From assembly GCA_946490455.1 (NCBI GenBank), contig CAMLXE010000129.1, positions 1 through 5,555 of the forward strand: a DNA stretch of 5,555 nucleotides, read 5' to 3'. Below, in pieces: positions 4,376-5,555 of this stretch. Positions within the stretch are counted from its first letter, which is position 1; every line of letters begins with the position of its first letter. Below the pieces are notes generated by a model. The model made no database searches, was not told the DNA's origin, and saw only the letters and a program-made list of their open reading frames with translations. Both the position numbers and the translations under genes were made by a program. Origin of the DNA: an uncultured Desulfovibrio sp. GTDB lineage: Bacteria > Desulfobacterota > Desulfovibrionia > Desulfovibrionales > Desulfovibrionaceae.

Positions 4376-5555
4376 TTATATTTCTCGTGTTTCAACAAGC
4401 TGGAAATCATTCTGCAGGGGGTGGACCTTGCCGATTCGGATTTCCAGCTCCTGTCCCGGATGCGTGCGTTCCCCGAAGAAGGAACGTCTGGCACGAACAA
4501 TCAGCTGTTCCTTTGGCAGGTTGACCGTGACAAAGGCATCGTTTTCATCCGTTATGACGGCGGGCCACCACTTCTTATCACCTTGCTGACGGAAGTACAG
4601 CAGCTTCCAGTAGCGGGGGCGGAAGCGCTGAACCTGTCCTGCTGCATCGAGATGCACGTTGAGCAGGGGAAGAAGGGCATCCAGTTCTTCTTTGGTCCAG
4701 AGCGGCTTTCCTGTTTCCAGAAAATGGACGATCTGCGCTTCATTGATCATGTCCGGATACCGTCGCAGGGGCGAGGTCGAGGGCGCATACATGGATTCAC
4801 CAAGCCCGGCATGAGGCCGGGCAGAGGTTTCCAGCACGGCCGGAGCCAGAGCCCGGACAACTCGTGCAATATCAAGCGGTGTCTTCCATATTCCGGCAAA
4901 ATCTTTGGGAATGGCCACATCCTGCGTGCGATGGAGCAGGGTGATACCGTTTTTCTGCGCCCAACGGGGAAGCACGCCATTGGTCAGAACCATGAGTTCT
5001 GAGACAAGCAGATGAGCGCGCGGCGCGGGGACATCGTCTTCCAGCACAACGCGTACCGCTTCCCCTTCACCCTCCAGACGGATGTTCTGATCCGGGCGTT
5101 CAATAATCACGGCGCCATTCCGGATGCGCTTTTCCTGATGGAGCGTTGCCAGCGCAAGAGCCTGCATGAGCTGTTCCCGGTACGGACTTGCGGCATTTTC
5201 CGCGCCGTCCAGCGCCGCTTCGCAGTCTTCATAGCACAGGTTGGCAGCCAGACGGACCTTTCCCCGGGAAAGATCACAGGAGGTGACTTCTCCTTCGGCA
5301 CTGATGGTGCAGCGGACAAGCATGGCCGGACGTGTCTTGCCTGCAATGAGACTGTAGCCATCTGTCCCCAGCGCTTCCGGCAGCATGTGGTGCGTCGCTT
5401 CCGGCAGATAGATGCTGGTTGCCCGGCGGAAGACAGCCTTGTCCAGAGGACTCCCGAAATTCCAGCAGACGGCAGGGCAGGCAAGGGCAATGGTCAGATC
5501 CCAGCCCCCTTCAGGAAGCGCTCTTATGGAGAAGGCATCATCCACATCTCGTGTG
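4376..5555 (-). CDS. RNase II/R-family 3'-5' exoribonuclease (RNB domain), 5' end cut off
   Basis: This is the C-terminal 392 residues of an RNB-domain exoribonuclease, a processive enzyme that degrades single-stranded RNA from the 3' end. At the right edge the frame reads TRDVDDAFSI, the RNB metal-binding aspartate motif, so the gene continues beyond the window. The GTG at 5545 inside it is an internal valine, not a start. Further landmarks are HHMLPEALGTDGYSLIAGK (substrate channel region), HLLVSELMVLTNGVL, and YAPSTSPLRRYPDMINEAQI near 4730-4790, the RNB signature with its conserved arginines. The last 70 residues resemble a divergent S1-type RNA-binding domain. There is no long basic tail like that of E. 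coli RNase R, so RNase II-like is the better label. SELM replaces the usual EE.M of the family. It heads the visible part of an operon with plsY. The family is certain; the RNase II versus R assignment is open. Confidence 0.94.
   Translation of the reverse strand, partial: TRDVDDAFSIRALPEGGWDLTIALACPAVCWNFGSPLDKAVFRRATSIYLPEATHHMLPEALGTDGYSLIAGKTRPAMLVRCTISAEGEVTSCDLSRGKVRLAANLCYEDCEAALDGAENAASPYREQLMQALALATLHQEKRIRNGAVIIERPDQNIRLEGEGEAVRVVLEDDVPAPRAHLLVSELMVLTNGVLPRWAQKNGITLLHRTQDVAIPKDFAGIWKTPLDIARVVRALAPAVLETSARPHAGLGESMYAPSTSPLRRYPDMINEAQIVHFLETGKPLWTKEELDALLPLLNVHLDAAGQVQRFRPRYWKLLYFRQQGDKKWWPAVITDENDAFVTVNLPKEQLIVRARRSFFGERTHPGQELEIRIGKVHPLQNDFQLVETREI

Noticed and set aside
1..5555. 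CRISPR array, insertion sequence, phage, toxin-antitoxin or defence system
   Set aside because: No regularly spaced repeats, transposase or integrase motifs, terminal inverted repeats with target duplications, or recognisable defence genes were seen. The coding content is mainly housekeeping.

Overview
The window looks like ordinary bacterial chromosome of moderate GC content. It holds seven protein genes in two converging groups. The left half (positions 1 to about 2390) reads on the + strand and the right half (about 2560 to 5555) reads on the - strand. Signal peptides, a lipoprotein signal and the gene families present point to a Gram-negative bacterium. The yebC-ruvC pairing and protein style suggest a deltaproteobacterium of the Desulfovibrio type. 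That placement rests on recalled resemblance, not on a search.

Left group (+): the C-terminal five-sixths of a YebC/PmpR-family protein (1-620, cut by the window edge), then the Holliday-junction resolvase gene ruvC (844-1347). The 223-base gap between them contains two strong RNA hairpins. After ruvC, where ruvA and ruvB often follow, there is instead a 357-base stretch without a convincing gene. It is followed by a small secreted protein of unknown function (1705-2073) and a small glycine-zipper lipoprotein (2146-2385). A compound hairpin lies between these last two genes.

Right group (-), in order of transcription: the C-terminal part of an RNase II/R-family exoribonuclease (4376-5555, cut by the window edge), plsY (3765-4352) for the first acylation step of phospholipid synthesis, and ychF (2563-3663), a universally conserved P-loop NTPase. 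The exoribonuclease and plsY are 23 bases apart and almost certainly co-transcribed. ychF lies 101 bases further on, with a perfect hairpin directly in front of its ribosome binding site. It ends in a clear intrinsic terminator (2513-2546).

The gene content is mostly housekeeping: DNA recombination, translation, RNA turnover and membrane lipid synthesis. I found no mobile element, CRISPR array, phage gene, toxin-antitoxin pair or defence system. The parts that deserve a second look are the structured intergenic regions (yebC-ruvC, ruvC-1705, 2074-2145 and the ychF leader) and the uncharacterised secreted protein.
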